Shown: piece by piece, positions 15,162-17,353 of the stretch | How the letters are laid out: every line of letters begins with the position of its first letter | How positions within the stretch are numbered: the stretch's first letter is position 1 | NCBI GenBank assembly: GCA_002353225.1 | Contig: DEJF01000051.1 | Location: 40,364 to 57,716 of the forward strand | DNA from: Prevotella sp. UBA2755 | GTDB lineage: Bacteria > Bacteroidota > Bacteroidia > Bacteroidales > Bacteroidaceae | Direction of reading: 5' to 3' | DNA: 17,353 nt | Translations under genes and position numbers: made by a program | Notes under the pieces: generated by a model | What the model saw: the letters and a program-made list of their open reading frames with translations, nothing else | What the model was told of the DNA's origin: nothing | Databases searched by the model: none

Positions 15162-15206
15162 AGCGGGCTGCCAGTCATCAATTGACGAGCAGCCCGCTGT
15201 TTTTTT
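15162..15206 (+). terminator. Intrinsic terminator after the sigma operon
   Basis: AGCGGGCTGC (15162-15171) pairs perfectly with GCAGCCCGCT (15189-15198) around a 17-nt loop, followed by a seven-T run at 15200-15206. It ends plus-strand transcription from the topA-to-sigma run just before the convergent protease gene. The minus-strand reading lacks a U-run after the stem, so it is probably one-way. The preceding 15056-15161 is AT-rich with no gene. Confidence 0.9.
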
Positions 15207-15220
15207 GACGATTTGTCTTC

Positions 15221-15997
15221 TTACTCCGCCCTTCGCATCCTCAGATAGAGTTGATAGAAGGCAGGTAGACAAATCAGGAGCGAGAAGAACACCGCCATAT
15301 AGACATGTGTCTCGGAGCCTTTGAAGAGGTCGATGAGTTTCATGTCTGTGTCTGGATAGGCACGATAGAGGATATAGGCGACAGAGTTATTAGCCCAGTG
15401 GTATGCCATACCGGGGAGGATAGAACCAGTACGCCAGTACATCCATCCCAAAATCCATCCTGCAAGGAAAGCGTAAGGGATCTGTGCGGGGTTCATGTGA
15501 ATCAGGGCGAAGAGTGCTGCTGATATAGCGATAGCACCATAGGGAGACAGACGGGATGTCAGCAGGGTTCGTAGGATAGCGCCACGGAAGACGACCTCCT
15601 CTGCCAAGGGAGCCAGCAGTCCGATGGCGAGATAGCCCCAGTAGTTACTGAGCAGTTGTACCTGTTGGTCCTCTATCCAGTTGGGTAGTTCTGGCAGATT
15701 CTCCTGCAACCATGTGACAGGAATGACCATACCCAATGCAGCGATGACCGCCCAGAACAATACTGTCCACTGTTTGGTAAGCAGCCAGTTTGGTGATATT
15801 TCCGTCCATCGTGCCGACAAGAAGATGATGATAGTCAGCATACTGAATGCCGCAACAGTTACGACCAGTTCTGTCGTGGTGATATCCATACCCCCCACCA
15901 CTTGTTGCCAGATGGCATGTACACCTAATCCTGCTATCGACTGGATGGCGATAAACATGAAAGCATACACCAAGGCGTTTATTATTGATTTCTTCAT
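15221..15997 (-). CDS. CPBP-family intramembrane metalloprotease
   Basis: A 258-residue multi-pass membrane protein with about seven hydrophobic segments. It carries the three CPBP (CAAX protease and bacteriocin-processing, Abi/Rce1-like) motifs: EEVVFRG (Glu133, Glu134, Arg138), FALIHMNP (His167) and HWANN (His200, Asn203). These glutamate and histidine residues form the zinc and catalytic centre in Rce1 relatives. Bacterial members process peptides, act in bacteriocin immunity, or have no known substrate; no bacteriocin gene is nearby. The predicted stop is convergent with the sigma operon and shielded by the terminator at 15162-15206. A heptamer array separates it from ribF upstream, with no clear promoter in that gap. 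Confidence 0.9.
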   Translation of the reverse strand: MKKSIINALVYAFMFIAIQSIAGLGVHAIWQQVVGGMDITTTELVVTVAAFSMLTIIIFLSARWTEISPNWLLTKQWTVLFWAVIAALGMVIPVTWLQENLPELPNWIEDQQVQLLSNYWGYLAIGLLAPLAEEVVFRGAILRTLLTSRLSPYGAIAISAALFALIHMNPAQIPYAFLAGWILGWMYWRTGSILPGMAYHWANNSVAYILYRAYPDTDMKLIDLFKGSETHVYMAVFFSLLICLPAFYQLYLRMRRAE

Positions 15998-16018
15998 AAC
16001 TTCAATTTTATTTGTTTC

Positions 16019-16067
16019 AACTCATAACTGTCAACTATGAACTATGAATTATGAACTATGAACTCTT
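16019..16067. repeat. AACTATG-type heptamer array (7 units)
   Basis: Seven consecutive 7-nt units: AACTCAT, AACTGTC, AACTATG, AACTATG, AATTATG, AACTATG, AACTCTT. On the minus strand each unit ends in AGTT (AATT in one), as in the AGTTGAG array at 1606-1626. The right end lies inside ribF and supplies its last codons and stop (AGT TCA TAG). Confidence 0.85.
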
Positions 16068-16994
16068 TTCAATTCTCCTTTTGTCCTCTTCTAACTGGCG
16101 TTTCAACTCCTCCTCACTCTCAAAACGTTGCTCGTCACGCAGTCGTTCGATGAAGGCAACGGTGATGGTCTTTCCGTAGAGGTCACCCTTGAAGTCAAGA
16201 ATATGTACCTCCAAGGTCTGTGCGTGCTCCCCAAACGTAGGACGAGTACCGATATTCATCATTCCCTTATAGTCTTTGACCATTGACCATTGACCATTGA
16301 CCCTTACTCCCACCGCATAGACACCTGAAGCAGGGATGAGTTTACTTTCATCTGTCAATTGGAGGTTTGCAGTAGGATATCCCAAGTGAGTTCCAATATG
16401 CTCACCTCTCACAACCTTGCCTGTGACTCTATAAGAGTAAGTCAGTGCGTCGGCAGCCTCATGCACCTTTCCTTCTCCCAACAGTCTGCGTACCATCGAG
16501 GAACTCACGACACCGCCTCTCTCTTCAGAGGGGGCCGGGGGAAGCCCCTTTACCTTGATTCCTATCTTCTCACCATAGCGCACATAGTCCTCGAAAGTAT
16601 CATGGCGGTTATGTCCAAAACGGTTGTCATAACCCGTCATCAGCACCTTCACACCCAGCCGATCAGCCATCAGCCGCATGAAGTCGTATGCCGACTGTGC
16701 CGCCATCTCTTGGGTGAAGGGTAGTACCACACAACGGTCGATACCTGTCTCCTCTAACAGCCGCATACGCTCATCAAAAGTTGTCAGTAGTTGAGGCTTC
16801 CAGTCTGTCACCACCACCTCTTTAGGATGCTTGTCGAAGGTGATGACAGTAGAGGCAAGCCCATGCTCCTTGGCATAGTCACAAACATGACTCAGCACAA
16901 AGCGATGTCCCTTATGTACCCCATCAAACATACCGATGGTGGCTACACAAGGTACCACGGCAAATCCGTCTCTTTCTAATATCAGCCTCTCCAT
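16056..16994 (-). CDS. ribF: Bifunctional riboflavin kinase / FAD synthetase
   Basis: A 312-residue enzyme making FMN and FAD from riboflavin. The N-terminal adenylyltransferase half has TIGMFDGVHKGH (19-30) with the nucleotide-binding HxGH-like motif, and VSSSMVRRLL (163-172). The C-terminal riboflavin kinase half has GTHLGYPTANLQL (201-213), GVYAVGV (224-230) and MNIGTRPTF (246-254). Two short stretches look repeat-derived: LPPAPSEERGG (151-161), from a GC-rich hairpin element, and NGQWSMV (233-239), from TGGTCAA heptamers. Both keep the frame and all core motifs, so the enzyme is probably functional. Its stop codon is inside another heptamer array. ATG at 16994 is the only sensible start. 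Confidence 0.95.
   Translation of the reverse strand: MERLILERDGFAVVPCVATIGMFDGVHKGHRFVLSHVCDYAKEHGLASTVITFDKHPKEVVVTDWKPQLLTTFDERMRLLEETGIDRCVVLPFTQEMAAQSAYDFMRLMADRLGVKVLMTGYDNRFGHNRHDTFEDYVRYGEKIGIKVKGLPPAPSEERGGVVSSSMVRRLLGEGKVHEAADALTYSYRVTGKVVRGEHIGTHLGYPTANLQLTDESKLIPASGVYAVGVRVNGQWSMVKDYKGMMNIGTRPTFGEHAQTLEVHILDFKGDLYGKTITVAFIERLRDEQRFESEEELKRQLEEDKRRIEKSS
16276..16303. repeat. TTGACCA heptamer array inside ribF
   Basis: Three perfect TTGACCA units (16276-16296) plus one with a final C (16297-16303). On the ribF strand the unit reads TGGTCAA. Three extra units add 21 nt, exactly seven codons, so the reading frame survives. The encoded stretch is NGQWSMV, between GVYAVGVRV and KDYKG. 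Confidence 0.85.
16513..16543. repeat. Hairpin plus GCCGGGGGA element, copy B, inside ribF
   Basis: CACCG (16511-16515), CCTCT (16516-16520) pairing with AGAGG (16527-16531), then GGCCGGGGGAAG. It matches the intergenic element at 252-284 in order and spacing. In the ribF frame it encodes PPAPSEERGG between GIKVKGL and VVSSSMVR, in a loop of the adenylyltransferase domain. Confidence 0.5.
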
Positions 16995-17002
16995 TGCGAC
17001 TG

Positions 17003-17010
17003 CAAAGGTA
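17003..17010 (-). promoter_or_regulatory. Candidate -7 box for ribF
   Basis: On the minus strand this reads TACCTTTG, matching TAnnTTTG, only 8 nt before the ribF ATG. The expected start would leave a 5' leader of just a few bases. No good minus-strand -33 element lies 19-21 nt away (nearest CAA on the plus strand is 24 nt off), so the call is moderate. Confidence 0.4.
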
Positions 17011-17029
17011 TAAAAAAATACCTAATTTG

Positions 17030-17060
17030 TTGCACAATTACGAAAAAAGCATTACCTTTG
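17030..17060 (+). promoter_or_regulatory. Promoter of tRNA-Met
   Basis: TTG (17030-17032), 20 nt, then TACCTTTG (17053-17060) fits the Bacteroidetes consensus, with a start expected near 17067, just before the tRNA. TACCTTTGCA (17053-17062) is the perfect inverse of TGCAAAGGTA at 17001-17010 in front of ribF. Confidence 0.65.
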
Positions 17061-17072
17061 CACCGCAAAATC

Positions 17073-17146
17073 GGACTTGTAGCTCAGTTGGTTAGAGCAA
17101 CAGACTCATAATCTGGAGGTCCCAGGTTCAAGCCCTGGCTGGTCCA
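17073..17146 (+). tRNA. tRNA-Met (CAT), elongator type
   Basis: A 74-nt cloverleaf: acceptor GGACTTG with CTGGTCC, D-arm GCTC/GAGC, anticodon loop CTCATAA giving anticodon CAT, T-arm CCAGG TTCAAGC CCTGG, discriminator A. CCA is not encoded. A paired first base (G1-C72) points to the elongator rather than the initiator; a tRNA-Ile with modified C34 cannot be excluded by eye. Two non-canonical pairs are seen: T6/T67 and A27/G43. Confidence 0.93.
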
Positions 17147-17151
17147 CACTG

Positions 17152-17197
17152 AAAATCAGCAACTTACGAGTAATCGAGAGTTGCTGATTTTTCTTTT
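17152..17197 (+). terminator. Terminator hairpin after tRNA-Met
   Basis: AAAATCAGCAACT (17152-17164) pairs perfectly with AGTTGCTGATTTT (17179-17191) around a 14-nt loop, followed by a T-rich run to 17198. It starts 6 nt after the tRNA. It is AT-rich but 13 bp long, and probably ends the tRNA transcript. Confidence 0.75.
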
Positions 17198-17303
17198 TGC
17201 GAACACGATGCGAACACGGATGCTTTTTAAAGGATTGCCGTAAACACTCTATTTATTGATATTTCAGATTCGGTGTTCGCAAATTGTTGTTTCGGTGTTC
17301 GCA
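17198..17303. repeat. Four TGCGAACAC sites in opposed pairs
   Basis: TGCGAACAC occurs at 17198-17206 and 17209-17217 (plus strand, 11 bp apart). Its inverse, within TTCGGTGTTCGCA, occurs at 17269-17281 and 17291-17303 (22 bp apart). Spacings are whole multiples of 11 bp, about one helical turn. They flank an AT-rich centre and end 8 nt before the ATG of the next ORF. Arm-type recombinase sites or an autorepressor operator are plausible readings. Confidence 0.7.
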
Positions 17304-17311
17304 TTGTCAAA

Positions 17312-17353
17312 ATGAAGAAATTTAAGTTAAACCGCAAATACGCAATCCATCGG
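17312..17353 (+). CDS. 5' end of an ORF, possibly a site-specific integrase (partial)
   Basis: Only the first 14 codons are in the window: MKKFKLNRKYAIHR, open to the edge. It begins 8 nt after the last TGCGAACAC-type repeat and lies about 165 nt from the tRNA-Met gene, pointing away from it. A basic N-terminus, the tRNA neighbour and the repeats are what one expects of a tyrosine recombinase on an integrated element. No catalytic residue is visible, so the family is inferred from context alone. There is no Shine-Dalgarno sequence, which is normal for this phylum. Confidence 0.45.
   Translation, partial: MKKFKLNRKYAIHR

Noticed and set aside
15221..15997. Bacteriocin immunity or abortive infection function for the CPBP protease
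   Set aside because: The motifs support a membrane protease, but no precursor peptide, transporter or phage-related gene is adjacent.
17198..17303. Iterons of a replication origin
   Set aside because: There are only four sites in two orientations, no replication gene or DnaA box pattern, and a tRNA and possible integrase context fits better.

Overview
The window looks like chromosome from a member of the Bacteroidales, most likely Prevotellaceae (Prevotella in the broad sense). Three things point there. Start codons lack Shine-Dalgarno sequences. Several promoters fit the Bacteroidetes pattern TTTG or TTG, 19-20 nt, then TAnnTTTG. The genes are of Bacteroidales type: a DUF4369/thioredoxin-like lipoprotein, a DUF3160 protein, a long SpeA, and an ECF sigma factor paired with a one-helix membrane protein. 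Non-coding gaps, and even one coding gene, carry short tandem repeats and hairpin-type repeats. The exact species cannot be read from the sequence.

Layout. Positions 1-460 hold no gene. They are packed with palindromes, short repeats and a 51-bp direct repeat that duplicates a promoter. Positions 461-5399 are a four-gene plus-strand cluster for the cell envelope: a lipoprotein with a thioredoxin-like fold lacking its redox cysteines, a small secreted protein with a calcium-type loop, a secreted YARHG-DUF3160 protein, and a CapA-type metallophosphatase overlapping it by 7 nt. A secreted alpha/beta-hydrolase esterase runs the other way (5396-6220) and is divergent from a sialate O-acetylesterase-type SGNH esterase (6299-7756). 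The two appear to share a mirrored promoter region and probably remove acetyl groups from glycans. A zinc-ribbon NUDIX hydrolase follows with a TAATG junction.

Positions 8366-15055 form a compact plus-strand run: topA, aroK, speA, argB, an ECF sigma factor and its presumed membrane anti-sigma partner. A strong intrinsic terminator closes it. An ECF-type promoter (TGTAAC, 16 nt, CGTC) sits between the sigma gene and its partner, suggesting autoregulation. A CPBP intramembrane protease and ribF follow on the minus strand. ribF is unusual: a hairpin-type repeat and an in-frame heptamer array lie inside its coding sequence, and a second heptamer array supplies its last two codons and its stop.

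The right edge holds an elongator tRNA-Met, a terminator, a block with four copies of TGCGAACAC in two orientations, and the first 14 codons of an ORF that runs off the window. This is the usual layout where an integrase-carrying island enters at a tRNA gene, but the recombinase identity is an inference.

No CRISPR array, restriction system or recognisable defence system is present. The most unusual content is the repeat ecology (duplicated promoter, hairpin elements and heptamer arrays that enter genes) and the possible island junction at the right end.
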